A DNA stretch of 64,000 bases from Chrysaora quinquecirrha (GCA_014526335.1 JACTAT010000044.1:2745732-2809731), one strand, 5' to 3'. Positions 1 through 13,880 are shown, numbered from the stretch's first letter. Notes: generated by a model not told the origin, from the letters alone. Numbers and translations are program-made.

Positions 1-465
1 AACTAACAAACAACCTCGCAAACTCTCTAATTTGCTAACAAACTAACTCAATAAGTAATTAACTAGCCATTCAACTAACTAACTCTCTATCTTTCTAGCT
101 AACTAACATACAAGCTATGCTTGCAAAATAATAAGCAGCTTACAAACAAACTAACTAGCAAACTAACTAACTAATAAACAACTTCGAAAACAATCTAATT
201 TACTCACAAACTAACTAACTAAGTAACTAACTAACCAACTAACTACATTACTCTCTATATTACTAACTAACTAACATACAAGCTATGCTTGCAACCTAAT
301 TGAGCAGCTTACAAACTAACTATCTAACAAACTAACAAACAAACAAACAAATTCGCCAACTATCTAATTTAGTAACAAACTATTTAACTAACTAACTAAC
401 TAACCAGTATTCAAGCTATGCTTTCAACCTAAATAAACAGCTTACTAACTCACTGACTCACTATT

Positions 466-505
<40 letters not shown>

Positions 506-775
506 AAGCTCGCTAACTATCTAAATTTCTAGCAAACTAACTAACTAACTAACTAACTTACTAGCCAACTAACTAACATGAAAGCTATGCTTGCAACGTA
601 ACTAACTAACTAACAAAATAACTACTTAACTAACTATCAAACTAACTAACAAACAAGCCCGCAAAGTATCTAATTTTCCAGCAAACTAACTAATTAACTA
701 ACAAACTAACTAGCCAATATGCAATCTTTGCTTTAAACCTACATAAAGAGCTAGCTAACTCACTGGCTCACTAAA

Positions 776-829
<54 letters not shown>

Positions 830-3392
830 GCTAACTAACTAACATGAGAGCTATGCTTGCAACGTAAGTAACTAGCTGGCTTATTATTTAACAAACTAAC
901 TAACTAACTAACAAACAACCTTGCAAACTCTCTAATTTGCTAACAAACTAACTCTAATTTACTAACAAACTAAATAAGTAATTAACTAGCCATTCAGCTA
1001 CCTAACTCTCTTTCTTTCTAGCTAACTAACATACTAGCTATGCTTGCAAAATAGTAAGCAGCTTACAAATAAACTAACTAGCAAACTAACTAACTAATAA
1101 ACAACTTCGAAAACAATCTAATTTACTCACAAACTAACTAACTAAGTAACTAACTAACCAACTAACTACCTTACTTCCTTACTCTCTATCTTACTAATTA
1201 ACTAACATGCAAGCTATGCTTGCAATCTAATTGAGCGGCTTACAAACTAACTAACTAACAAACCAAATAAACAACAAACAAACCCGCCAACTATCTAATT
1301 TACTAACAACCTATTTAACCAACTAACTAACTAACTAGCCAATATACAAGCTATGCTTTCAGCCTAAATAAACAGCTAGCTAACTCACTGACTCAATAAC
1401 TAACTAACTAACTAACTAACCAACTAAAATGAAAGCTATGCTTGCAAAGTAGCTAACCAGCTCGCTAACTAACTAACTAATTAACTAACTAACTAACTAA
1501 CTAAAAAACAACCTCGCAAAATCTCTCATTTACTAACAAAACAACTAAATAAGTAATTAACTAACCATTCAACTAACTAACTCTTTATCTTACTAACTAA
1601 CTAACATACAAGCTATGCCTGCAACAAAATTAAGCAGCTTACAAACAAACTAACTAGCAAACCAACTAACTAATAAGCAACCTCGAAAACAATCTAATTT
1701 AATCACAAACTAACTAACTAAGTAACTAACTAACCAACTAACTACATTACTCTCTATATTACTAACTAACTAACTTACAAGCTATGCTTGCAACCTAATT
1801 GAGCAGCTTACAAATTAACTATCTAACAGACTAACAAACCAACCAACAAATTCGCCAACTATCTAATTTAGTAACAAACTATTTAACTAACTAACTAACT
1901 AACCAGTATTCAAGCTATGCTTTCAACCTAAATAAACAGCTTACTAACTCACTGACTCACTATTTAACTAACTAATCAACTAACTAACTAGCTAACAAAC
2001 AAGCTCGCTAACTATGTAATTTACTAGCAAACTATCTAACAAAGTAACTAACTAACTAATCAACTAACTAACATGAGAGCTATGCTTGCAACGTAACTAA
2101 CTAATTAACAAAATAAACAGCTAGCTAAATCACTGACTCACTAAATAACTAGCTAACTAACTAAGTAACTAACTAACAAACAAGCTGGCTAACTATCTAA
2201 TTTACTAGCAAACTAACTAACTAACTAACTAACTAACGAACATGAGAGCTATGCTTGCAACGTAACTAACTAGCTGGCTGATTAACTAACAAACTAACTA
2301 ACTAACTAACAAACAACCTCGCAAACTCTCTAATTTGCTAACAAACTAACTCAAAAAGTAATAAACTAGCCATTCAACTAACTAACTCTCTATCTTACTA
2401 AGTAACTAACATACAAGCTATGCATGCAACAAAATTAAGCAGCTTACAAACAAACTAACTAGCAAACCAACTAACTAATAAGCAACCTCGAAAACAATCT
2501 AATTTAATCACAAACTAACTAACTAAGTAACTAACTAACCAACTAACTACATTACACTCTATCTTACTAACTAACTAACATGCAAGCTATGCTTGCAACC
2601 TAATAGAGCAGCTTACAAGCTAACTAACTAACAAACTAAATAACTAACAAACAAGCTCGCCAACTATCAAATTTAGTAACAAACCATCTAACTAACTAAC
2701 TAACTAAGTAGCCAATATACAAGCTACGGTTTGAACCTAAACAAACAGCTAGCTAACTCATTGATTCACTAACTAACTAACTAACAAGCTCGCTAACTAT
2801 CTAATTTATTAGCAAATAAACTAATTAACTAACTTTCTAACTAACTAACTAACTAACATGAAATCTATGCTTGCAAGGTAACTAACTAGCTGGCTAATTA
2901 GCTAACTAACTAACTAATTAACTATCTAACTAACAGCCTCGCAAACTCTCTAATTTGCTAACAAACTAACTCAATAAGTAATTAACTAGCCATTCATCTA
3001 ACTAACGCTCTATCTTACTAACTAACTAACATACAAGCTTTGCTTGCAAAATAATAAGCAGCTTACAAACAAACTAACCAGCAAACTAACTAACTAATAA
3101 GCAACCTCGAAAGAATCTAATTTACTCCCAAACTAACTAACTAAGTAACTAACTAATCAACTAACAACATTATTCTCTATCTTACTAACTAACTAACATA
3201 CAAGCTATGCTTGCAACCTAATTGAGCAGCTTTCAAACTAACTATCTAACAAACTAACAAACCAACAAACAAATTCGCCAACTATCTGATTTAGTAACAA
3301 ACTATTTAACTAACTAACTAACTAACTAACCAGTATTCAAGCTATGCTTTCAACCTAAATAAACAGCTTACTAACTCAATGACTCACTATTG

Positions 3393-3427
<35 letters not shown>

Positions 3428-3645
3428 CTACTAGCCAACTAACTAACATGAAAGCTATGCTTGCAACGTAACTAACTAACTAACAAAATAACTACTTAAC
3501 TAACTATCAAACTAACTAACAAACAAGCCCGCAAACTATCTAATTTTCCAGCAAACTAACTAATTAACTAACAAACTAACTAGCCAATATGCAATCTTTG
3601 CTTTAAACCTAAATAAAGAGCTAGCTAACTCACTGACTCACTAAA

Positions 3646-3677
<32 letters not shown>

Positions 3678-4574
3678 AAACAAGCTGGCTAACTATCTAC
3701 TTTACTAGCAATCTAACTAACTAACTAACTAACTAACTAACATGAGAGCTATGCCTGCAACGTAAGTAACTAGCTGGCTTATTATTTAACAAACTAACTA
3801 ACTAACTAACAAACAACCTTGCAAACTCTCTAATTTGCTAACAAACTAACTCAATAAGTAATTAACTAGCCATTCAGCTATCTAACTCTCTTTCTTTCTA
3901 GCTAACTAACATACAAGCTATGCTTGCAAAATAGTAAGCAGCTTACAAACAAACTAACTAGCAAACTAACTAACTAATAAACAACTTCGAAAACAATCTA
4001 ATTTACTCACAAACTAACTAACTAAGTAACTAACTAACCAACTAACTACCTTACTTCTTTACTCTCTATCTTACTAATTAACTAACATGCAAGCTATGCT
4101 TGCAATCTAATTGAGCGGCTTACAAACTAACTAACCAACAAACAAACCCGCCAATTATCTAATTTACTAACAACCTATCTAACTAACTAACTAACTAACT
4201 AACTAGCCAATATACAAGCTATGCTTTCAGCTTAAATAAACAGCTAGCTAACTCACTGACTCAATAAATAACTAGCTAACTAACTAACTAACTAACTAAC
4301 AAACAATCTCGCTAACTATCTAGTTTACTAGCAAATTAACTAACTAACTAACTTTCTAACTAACTAACTAAGTAACATGAAAGCTATGCTTGCAACGTAA
4401 CTAACTAATTAACAAAATAACTACTTAACTAACTAATTAACTAACTAACTAACAAGCCCGCAAACTATCTAATTTACTAGCAAACTAACTAACAAACAAA
4501 CAAACTAACTAGCCAATATACAATCTATGCTTGAAACCTAAATAAAGAGCTTACTAACTCACTGACTCACTATT

Positions 4575-4622
<48 letters not shown>

Positions 4623-5717
4623 AAGCTCGCTAACTATCTAAATTTCTAGCAAACTAACTAACTAACTAACAAACTAACTTACTAGCCAACTAACTAACAT
4701 GAAAGCTATGCTTGCAACGTAACTAACTAAATAACAAAATAACTACTTAACTAACTATCAAACTAACTAACAAACAAGCCTGCAAACTATTTAATTTTCC
4801 AGCAAACTAACTAATTAACTAACAAACTAACTAGCCAATATACAATCTATGCTTGAAACCTAAATAAAGAGCTAGCTAATTCACTGACTCACTAAATAAC
4901 TAACTAACTAACTAACTAACAAACAAACAAACAAGCCCCCTAACTATCTATATTACTAGCAAACTAACTAACTAACTAGCTAACTAACTAACTAACTAAC
5001 TAACTAACATGAGAGCTATGCTTGCAACGTAACTAACTAGCTTGCTTACTAACAAACAAACAAACTAATTAACTAACTACCTAACTAACTAACAAACAAA
5101 CCTGCCAACTATCTGATTTACTAGCAACCTAACTCAATAACTAACTAACTATCTAACTAACTAACTAACTAACTAAAATGAAAGCTATGCTTGCAAAATA
5201 GCTAACCAGCTCGCTAACTAACTAACTAACTAACTTACTAACCAACTAAAAAACAACCTCGCAAACTCTCTCATTTACTAACAAACTAACTCAATAAATA
5301 ATTAACTAGCCATTCAACTAACTAACTCTCTATCTTACTAACTAACAAATATACAAGCTATGCTTGCAAAATAATAAGCAGCTTACAAACAAACTAACTA
5401 GCAAACCAACAAACTCATAAGCAACCTGGAAAACAATCTAATTTACTCACAAACTAACTAACTAAGTATCTAACTAACCAACTAACTACATTACTCTCTA
5501 TCTTACTAACTAACTAACATGCAAGCTATGCTTGCAGCCTAATAGAGCAGCTTATAAACTAACTAACTAACAAACTAAATAACTAACAAACAAGCTCGCC
5601 AACTATCAAGTTTACTAACAAACCATCTAACTAACTAACTAACTAAGTAGCCAATATACAACTTAGGGTTTGAACCTAAACAAACAGGTAGCTAACTCAT
5701 TGATTCACTAACTAACC

Positions 5718-5748
<31 letters not shown>

Positions 5749-5953
5749 ATGAGAGCTATGCTTGCAACGTAACTAACTAGCTGGCTTACTAACAAACAAA
5801 CAAACTTATTAACTAACTACCTAACTAACTAACAAACAAGCCTGCCAACTATCTAATTTACTAGCAAACTAACTCAATAACTAACTAACTATCTAATTAA
5901 CTAACTAACTAACTAAAATGAAAGCTATGCTTGCAAAGTAGCTAACCAGCTCG

Positions 5954-6006
<53 letters not shown>

Positions 6007-6621
6007 ATGAGAGCTATGCTTGCACCGTAACTAACTAGCTGGCTTACTAAGTAACAAACAATCTAACTAACTAACTAACTAACTAACTAGAAAACAACCT
6101 CGCAAACTCTCTCATTTACTAACAAACTAACTAAATAAGTAATTAACAAACCATTCAACTAACTAACTCTCTATCTTACTAACTAACTAACATACAAGCT
6201 ATGCTTGCAACAAAATTAAGCAGCTTACAAACTAACTAGCTAGCAAACCAACTAACTAATAAGCAACCTCGAAAACAATATAATTTACTCACAAACTAAC
6301 TATCTAAGTAACTAACTAACCAACTAACTACATTACTCTCTATATTACTAACCAACTAACATACAAGCTATGCTTGCAACCTAATTGAGCAACTTACAAG
6401 CTAGCTAACTAACAAACTAACTAACCAACAAACAAACTCGCCAACTATCAAATTTATTAACAAACTATCCAACGAACTAACTAACTAACTCGCCAATATA
6501 CAAGCTCGGCTTTCAACCTAAACAAATAACTAGCTAAGTCAATGATTCACTAACTAACTATCTAACCAACTAACTAACTAAAGAACAAGCTCACTAACTA
6601 TCTAATTTACTAGCAAACTAT

Positions 6622-6678
<57 letters not shown>

Positions 6679-6864
6679 ATGAAAGCTATGCTTGCAAAAT
6701 AACTAACCAGCTCGCTAGCTAACTAATTAACTAACTAACTAACTAACTAACTAAAAACAACCTCGCAAAATCTCTCATTTACTAACAAACTAACTAAATA
6801 AGTAATTAACTAACCATTCATCTAACTAACTTTCTATCTTACTAACTAACTAACATACAAGCTA
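1..6864. repeat. CTAA-rich satellite array, left block
   Basis: This is a degenerate satellite built on (CTAA)n/(CAAA)n with a recurring near-palindrome CAAGCTATGCTTG or GAAAGCTATGCTTGC roughly every 130-190 bp. Longer phrases recur in fixed order, for example AACCTCGCAAACTCTCTAAT near 12, 907, 1508, 2316, 2934 and 3818, so there is an irregular higher-order repeat of roughly 0.6-0.9 kb. CTAACTAACTAA contains TAA in all plus frames and TAG in all minus frames, so no protein can be encoded. The block stops abruptly at 6864 in mid-phrase (ACATACAAGCTA) where the Academ-like element starts. No gene is present. Confidence 0.95.
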
Positions 6865-7195
6865 TAGACAGGGAATTCCTTGTAACAATCTGGCAAAGTG
6901 CCTAACCAATGATTTTATGTTGGATTCGGGTAATTGAAGGTCTCGTGATTATTTTTAGACTTGGGTACATTTTTGTAAAACAATAGAGGTCACGTGATTG
7001 ATGATGTCAGCATTTCCGGTCAGCGAAAATTTTACCCCCAAATATTGAAAAATGAATTATGCCATTTTGTTAAGCACCCAAAAAGAAGCAAAAAACTATA
7101 AAACAGCACTACTATCGGACTTACCGATATCGAGTTATCGCTAGTTAAAGTATTCATCAAGTGACAAACATGGCGGATCAGCAAGTTTGAAACAT
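6865..7195. repeat. left terminal inverted repeat of the Academ-like element
   Basis: Inverted match to 12825-13084, including the shared stretches CTATCGGACTTACCGATATC and GTTATCGCTAGTTAAAG. The left arm has an extra segment around 6945-7005 (ATTTTTAGACTTGGGTACAT and following bases) that is absent from the right arm. Confidence 0.85.
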
Positions 7196-7407
7196 TGATA
7201 TTGATGATGGTTCTGGGCGATTTTTCCAAGTCATAATGTATACGCTTGAATACGAGGTATTTTTGATGACTTGCTTGGGGTATCTTAGGCATGCAAAGAC
7301 CTACGTATTTCCTGTTATGCTACATATTAACTGCTAAATGACCAAAAGTATCTTCGAAATTAAAAAGTTAAGAAATAAATGTGTAGCTATGTTCTATGGT
7401 GTATGTT

Positions 7408-10400
7408 CTATGGTAGCCACTCATCTAATGAATCGTCACTCGACATGAAATCAGAAATTTCCCAGTCACTTTCATCTTCTTGCATACTAAGAGAAGGTTC
7501 CGATTCGGTTTGTTGCTCTGAAGAAACTGCATCTTCTTTCTCATCGTCTCCTTCGTAAATGCTTGACGCAGTTGTCGGGTTGGTCGTCTGTTTCTTCTTT
7601 CCTTTTCGTCTTCTTTTCCTGCCACGTTTTTCTTCACTTCCACTCGTTTCTTCATCTGCATCGGTTTCGTGTTCTGTTTGGGTTTTCTGGCGGTGCCGTT
7701 TTCTTGTCAATGTCGGAGGAAGCTGTGGCCCTGAAAACCACTTTGGTATTAAGCTGTTTCCTTCATCTTTCCATCCATTTTCTTCATACGAGATGCGGTC
7801 AATATGTTCCAAATAACATCTTTTCCAAATGAAAACTTGCATATGGCACCTTTTGATCGCTTGTTCCACGGAATCTGGATCTGGTGGGATAGAGAGTGAA
7901 GTCTTATCTTTTAATGCCTGGTACAACCGGATTCTTGTCTCAACATAACTCTCGTTTTCTTTTCCACCGTAAATAACTGTTCGCACAAACTCCTTTGCAT
8001 TATCTAATGCTTCCTTTTGTAAACTTTGGCAGACTCCAATCGGTTCAATCAATCCACATTTTGAGCAATCATTTATCAGCTTCTTAAGAATTCTGACTTT
8101 TCCAGCCATGTAAAAATAAGACGTGGTATCGCAACCAGAAATTGCATGTATAGCGGGCAAAGAAGAACAAATACGTGGTCCGAGACTTTTGCAAATACTT
8201 CCAACTTCAACGAATTTTTCGTTATCAAACTTAAAAAACCATTTTTTAGCCACTTGCAGTTTTGTAAATGCCCATACAAGGAGTATCAGCACATCCGTAT
8301 CTTTAGAGACAATGACAACATCTGTGTTCTGCATTACGGCGTGAAGAACCAAGCGGGTATCAGCCTCCTCATGGTTACATGCATGCACAAAAGTGACTTG
8401 ATTCTTCTCAACTTTGTACGTTTTTCTTCTTCTGTCACTATGAAAGGGTAGTTGAGACACTTTCTTCCATCTTCACTTTGCACAAATTTTGATAATAGCT
8501 TGACAAGACTATTCTTGTTTTCGCCATTGTGAAGAAATTCACTCCATCGGACACCTTGTGGCATATGTTGGTCAAAGCCTTGAAGCGTAACTTTTATGCT
8601 TGATAATCCACGATCTTTTCTTGTACCATCTTTTATGCTTCTTTCGCGGTATGTGTCGTTAACCATACCAACGAGACATGGTGATGATTCAGCTGGTGGC
8701 TCAAGAAAGCGAAGAAGGCCTTGCATCCATTCTTTATATGTTTTCTTCGATTTCAATGTCCTGACTGCCGCTAAGCCATCAACCAACCATGCTGCATGTT
8801 TTGGGCATGTACTTGATACACCTCCAGATTTCGAAATCAAAAAATTACGCAAAGTTGCCTTATCTGATTGTCTCAAATATCGTTCGGGTGTAGCTATTGA
8901 GAGAGGCACAGATGTTATCGGATATGAGAATGCTTCTTCCAGGGTGACAGCTTTTGCGACAATCAGACCAAACGCTTGCCTATCTTCCTTCAAAATAGAA
9001 ACAGCCTTGATAGGTTTCTTTTTCTTTACAATACCCGTATTCAATTTCATTCTTTTTATTGGGTCGAAAAAACTTTTGGTACCCTTGACAAGCCTATCCT
9101 CGACAAAATTTAAGAAGCAATCATTGCCTTTGCGGGAAGCTTCCAGCATGTCTTTTACTATGCAAGATTCAATCTCTTCACCAGTTGTAATACACTTTGG
9201 AGGTCCAGATGAAAAGGGATCAACTCCGTACGAGTGTAGTTTTGACTTGAGGTCTGAAACGTGCCGGAAATGTAGCATTTTTCCACTTTTTGTTGATTCT
9301 TTGTGAATTGAAGAAGTTTTGATGTATAATTGCTTTCTTAAAGCCACTCGGAGCATTCCATGTATGTGTATTGTGTTAACCCAAGTGTTAACAGACTCTA
9401 TGTTTGTGCTAAAGCCAGATCGAAAAGGTCCCGCCGTCCCTTTAGTTTCCTTGTTGAACAGTTCAGTGATCAAATCCCCATGGATTGATGAAAACGGTTG
9501 ACCAGTAATACTTGCGCCCATTCCTTTGTCTCTAAGATCAGCAAATGCAGGATGCATATTTTGTTTTAAGTGGTTCAGATACACATTCTGATAACTAACA
9601 TAACGTGCATAGTTCTGATGATCCAGTGGAAATGCAAGTGGAACCATTTCACGTTCGGCTTGTAGATGCTTTTCAATATCACAGTCTCTGACTGCTGACA
9701 CAAGCGATAGCATGATATTGACATCCTGTAGGTACATGACAGTATATTCTTCCTCACTACCTTGCTTGCAACTTATCACCTTCTTGAAAAGCTCTTCGAA
9801 TGGTGGTAGCTCAAGTATTTTGCTTAGCGATAAAGCTGACGGATCTTTCCGAAGATTTTTTAGTGCCAATAAAAGGACTTCTTCCATTGTACTATGTGCA
9901 GCTGTAATGAAAAAGATAGATCGTATTTCAATTATGCACAGGGTGAGTCAGAGAAAGAAAAGACTACAAATATAAATGCTTTTAATGTCGTAGTATTACT
10001 TAAGAATTGCAACTTACCTGTTAGCTGTTCAATTCTGTATTGAACCAAAGCATCGAAGCATTCTTTATTCACACGCATGCATCTGAAATAATGTCTCCCT
10101 TCAAATGCGGAATCTGCAGACCCATCAGCAATGACGCCAGAATCCACACACCAATCTCTGAATCCTCGACAATAATGCCTCTTGTAAATAAGCCGCTGCA
10201 TTACACGTAACTGGTGGAAGCCACCCATCAGCAAAATGAGTTTCTGATAAAGATCTTTGTTCTTCCATACTATGTCGCACAATTTGGAATATACCAATTC
10301 GTCCGAATGCACAAATATATGCGGAATCTCTAACTCTTCAATCATCTGTAATAGTAAATCCAAATAATCTTTGCAGACGGGATATTCTGGAGGATGAGGC

Positions 10401-12369
10401 GTCACCGGCAAATATTCTTCAACACATGCGTTTGTAACGTGGTTTGTTGTTGCCTTTTTGAACGGTGTCCAGGATCCGAGCAAAGGAAGCTCTTCGTTAT
10501 TGGACGTTAATGACCCTGCAGCTGACCAAGCTATGTTTTCTTTTAAAGACTGTAAAACTGCATCTCTTGCTTTTATATCTACATGCCGGGGAAATACTGC
10601 TGGGCCTACATGCTTGCCAGGATGGTATGCAGGAATGTTGTCTCTTTCGACGTACTCCTCGCTTATATCTAAACACCTTTCCTTTACACCAATGACGTCA
10701 ATGGATTCTTCTTCTTTGCATAATAGCTGAAAAACTGTTTTGTTTGTGTCATGCGTGGTGCCTTTGCCTGTCCAAGTCTCCTGCCGTCCATCGTTGTTAT
10801 CCAAAGTGCTATGTGTGACAGCACCTTTGCGTAAGGATGGAGGTGCTGCTTGCCTCAGGGACACCATTCTAGACCAAGCAATATTCTGCATCCGTATGTC
10901 ATGATACGAAATTGTGTGATTGCATTTGTGAAGTACGTCGATTGCTTCCTTATTTCCTGAAAGTAAAAAGTTGCACATTAAAATATTTTCAAAATTTAAA
11001 TTATTGTTTATTATATGCTTTGGTATAGTCCAAAACAGCAAATTCTGCGATTCTTACCTGTGATCCTATGCAAAACCAATCCCATAACTGCTAGCTTTGG
11101 AGAAGGGGAATTGGTTACCAGGGTCTCCCAATCACTGGCAATTGACCATATCTTGGTTGCTTTTGTGCGAGATGTTACGGCATAACCGTGTTCATTTTTT
11201 TTCATATTATCGTACATCGAGTAATAAATTGCGTTATAAAGATCCGGTAACGGACCTTCATCAAGTTTGCAAATAAGTTCCTCAGGTGACAAAGGCCATT
11301 CAGGCTTCTCTTGAGTTTTCATTTTCAATTTACGGCGAATCATTCTGCCAAAGGATTTAGCAAGGTCATCATCTCGAAGACCACAGCCATGCAATGTTGC
11401 AAGAGAGCACTCACAAGGGTTCACATCAATTGCATGCACAAGCAAGTATTTTCCGGTTGGAAAGAACGAAATTTCTTCGCCAAGATTGTCGGTTATGTAC
11501 CGCTTTAAAGATCTTGTGTTACTAAATGCAGGACTTTCAAGTCCTTCGTCGTCGCTTAAAATCTCAATGTCCTTGAGTAGTTCACTTAAAAAATAGGCGT
11601 GTTTATCACGAATGATCTTTTTCTTCAATCGGTATAAAAAGATGTTAAGAACATCATTTACTTTTTTATTTTCATCTGCCTCTTTCTCTTGCTTAGTGAA
11701 TGGTGAAAATGCAAATTTGATGTAACACGATTGGTCGTAATAAATATCAGCAGCAAATATATCATGTGTTTGGCCACTCAATAGTATATTAAGTCGTCTT
11801 GCAGCTATGAAAAATCTACACGCTTTATCTTTCAGGAAAGTCTCCTTTCTTTCTATTAAACGATCAGCGGCATTCTTCGTAGAACACCGAGCAAGGCCCC
11901 CCTCGTGATATGAATTGTCGTCAACAACCCTCTTCACGTTGCAAACAAAGCAAACCTCTTTTGAGGACAGCAAATCAGTTGTGGATCGAGTTGCTCGTTT
12001 TTTCGGAGATTCGTATTCTGATTCGAAAGTTTTGTCTTCTTCAGAAGGCTGGGGTTCTGCTTTAAGTCCATACTTTGTAACGCACCTCTCAATGTTTGTC
12101 CGAAATTGGAGGCGGCATTTTGTGTGAACTTTAAGGATCGTGTTGTTGCTCCTTGATGAAATTAACTTATCATGAACATCTGTGTAGCGATGTCGTTCAT
12201 CTTGCAAAGGAATGTCAACTTTCGACCATTGATCCGCAAGAACTTTGAATCGTTCTAAACCTTGTTCACCAATTGTTTGAGATTTTTCGTTTTTTTTAAT
12301 TATTTGGCAACAAATTAGACAAAGATCTTGTTTATTGCCAATCGTCGTTGACAGAAACGGCTCTGCCAT
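7408..12369 (-). pseudogene. Academ-like transposase/nuclease gene, three exons, one apparent frameshift
   Basis: Exons are 12369-11058, 10956-10018 and 9901-7408. Each junction has clean GTAAG donors and pyrimidine-rich AG acceptors and keeps frame (ITG|NKEAID; QLTA|AHSTMEEV). A 5'UTR intron is likely (donor near 12476, acceptor TTTACTTTAG just before the ATG). The N-terminus has cysteine pairs (CLIC, HTKC, VCFVCN) resembling zinc knuckles. The C-terminal third has EEADTRLVLHA, SKDTDVLIL and ISGCDTTSYF, an arrangement like XPG/FEN nucleases (acidic cluster, DxD, GCD helix). The tail is basic (KRGRKRRRKGKKK), probably a nuclear signal. The frame breaks at a T5 run at 8421-8425 (A5 on the coding strand): upstream reads ...IVTEEEK, downstream ...TYKVEKNQ one frame over. 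That fits a 1-nt deletion, or a sequencing error. Otherwise the gene is full length, about 1,580 codons. Confidence 0.7.
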
Positions 12370-12375
12370 GACCTA

Positions 12376-12476
12376 AAGTAAAAGAAGAGGAAGACTGATA
12401 TTTAATCACTCAAAATGCTTTTCAAAAAATATTAGTACGCTGCAAACAACAAACATATAAGTTGTTAAACTTACCT
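12376..12476 (-). other. probable 5'UTR intron of the Academ-like gene
   Basis: On the minus strand a GTAAGTTT donor follows AAAGCAG near 12476, and an acceptor (CTTCTTTTACTTTAG) lies a few bases before the start codon at 12369. This suggests an untranslated first exon upstream, between the right inverted repeat and 12477. Confidence 0.45.
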
Positions 12477-12824
12477 GCTTTATCGTATTTATGTCATCAT
12501 CAGTGTTACTTGAAACTCAAATGGACCATAATGCTTACTGCTCATACTTGAAACTCAAATCAAATGGAAAGGAAACGTTGACAGCACGCCCTCGCCCTTT
12601 ACATGATGCGCTTGTTGCTAAGACGCAAGCATAACATAACAAAAAGCATTATGCTCTCGGACACCTTCTTCGCCTAATTTCATTTTCGCTTAATTGAATG
12701 CCCTTCTGTTAACGCCTTTGTTTAAAGTGTAGGTAGCGGATTTCATGTCTTTGATTGATACACACAAGGTCAACGATTCATGAACAACAACTCGCTGAAT
12801 GAATTGTTCAATAAATTCACATTT

Positions 12825-13084
12825 CAAAATCGTTGATCCGCCATGTTTGTCACGTGATGCATACTTTAACTAGCGATAACTCGATATCGGTAAGTCCGAT
12901 AGTAGTGCTGTTTTATAGTTTTTTGCTTCTTTTTGGGTGCTTAACAAAATGGCATAATTCATTTTCAATATTTGGGGTAAAATTTTTGCTGACCGGAAAT
13001 GCTGACATCATTCAATTACCCAAATCCAACATAAAATCATTGGTTAGGCACTTTGCCAGATTGTTACAAGGAATTCCCTGTCTA
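12825..13084. repeat. right terminal inverted repeat of the Academ-like element
   Basis: Reverse complement of the left arm, ending ...AAGGAATTCCCTGTCTA. The sequence is intact to its last base. Confidence 0.85.
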
Positions 13085-13107
13085 TTATTTACATTTTAAG
13101 ATTAGAC

Positions 13108-13496
13108 TACACGCATTTTTTTATAAGGAAGTGCTTTACAAGGAAGGTAGTACTCAGGCTGGCAAAAACTTAAGGAATTTCTAGTACTGGACCGGAGACT
13201 ACTAAGGAATCTGACTTTTTCTTTAACTTAGCATTTCGATTAAAAAAATGACGTTTTGAATTAACAGAACAAGCAATACTTATCGCCAATGGTTTTTAAT
13301 CAGTATTCATTTCTACTCGTCTTCTGAAACCTTTATTACCTATATTTCCTTGACCATTGGTTGTTTTTAAGAATCACAAAGTAAGAAGTTAAGGAATTGC
13401 TAAGGAACATTGAGTATATACTCAATTTTCACCATCAGTTAAGGAATTTTCAGTACTGACCCTGAGCCGAACTTCCTTATAAAAAAAATGCGTGTA
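13108..13496. mobile_element. short nonautonomous inverted-repeat element (MITE)
   Basis: The ends are inverted copies: TACACGCATTTTTTTATAAG on the left and its reverse complement on the right, with one base difference in the T-run. The flanks are nearly the same: TTAGAC before and CTAGAC after, compatible with a ~5-bp duplication (TAGAC) offset by one base. The interior repeats AAGGAATT and CAGTACT. No coding capacity. Superfamily not assigned. Confidence 0.65.
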
Positions 13497-13619
13497 CTAG
13501 ACGTCATTGCTTAAAGATAGGCCTACTTAGATCAATGTTACTAAATGTCTTTTATGACAAGTCAGAAAAACAAAAGTCTTCTGAGATCTAATTGAAACAA
13601 CAAGATCTAACTGGAGCAA

Positions 13620-13880
13620 TTTTTGGTCTGTTCTCTTTCTGTCTCCAGACTCTGTATTGCGATTTTCCTTTTACCACTTATCTTCTTTTTATAAAATTCT
13701 TTCGTCACCTTCTTCCTGGCGTTGTTTAGTCGTTTGACTTGATTGAACAGCAATTTTCCATCCTTGATTCATAACTCTCTCGCTGCTTCATTTATGCGTT
13801 GTTCAAACTTGTTCAGACGCCGTTTTGGTGGATCGAACATCCTAGCTCTGAATTCAATTTCTTTTAACGAAAAACCCCAA
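13620..13880 (-). pseudogene. decayed coding fragment (KFEQRINEAARE-type protein)
   Basis: On the minus strand a frame reads EIEFRARMFDPPKRR, then LNKFEQRINEAAREL, then a TGA stop, then IKDGKLLFNQVKRL and a lysine-rich tail. It resembles a family of hypothetical proteins I recall from cnidarian transposons, but I cannot name it. The frame has at least one internal stop and no clear start, so I call it a pseudogene fragment. It lies in what should be the left half of element A. Confidence 0.35.

Larger units (their letters stand above)
6865..13084 (-). mobile_element. Academ-like DNA transposon with long terminal inverted repeats
   Basis: The left end TAGACAGGGAATTCCTTG is matched by its reverse complement at the right end (to 13084). 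Similarity continues inwards for about 330 bp on the left and 260 bp on the right, the left arm carrying an extra ~55 bp. The only gene is a three-exon minus-strand gene. No convincing target-site duplication is seen: the left flank ends GCTA and the right flank begins TTAT. The left flank is satellite and the right flank is not, which suggests a deletion or rearrangement next to the insertion. The Academ assignment rests on the nuclease-like C-terminal region, which I recall as characteristic of that superfamily; it is inference. Confidence 0.75.

Noticed and set aside
1..6864. (CTAA)n/(TTAG)n tract as a telomere
   Set aside because: The repeat is degenerate, mixed with long complex phrases and the CTATGCTTG motif, and occurs in four internal blocks. 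It is a satellite, not a telomeric array.
1..6864. CRISPR-like regular repeats
   Set aside because: Eukaryotic context, irregular spacing, no constant repeat/unique spacer pattern and no cas genes.
8421..8425. Programmed -1 ribosomal frameshift in the Academ-like gene
   Set aside because: The context is GAA AAA CGT, not an X XXY YYZ heptamer, and no downstream pseudoknot is evident. A 1-nt indel is simpler.
7559..9975. Plus-strand ORFs opposite the Academ-like gene (for example 8596-9306)
   Set aside because: They overlap well-spliced minus-strand exons and show no motifs; shadows of the real gene.
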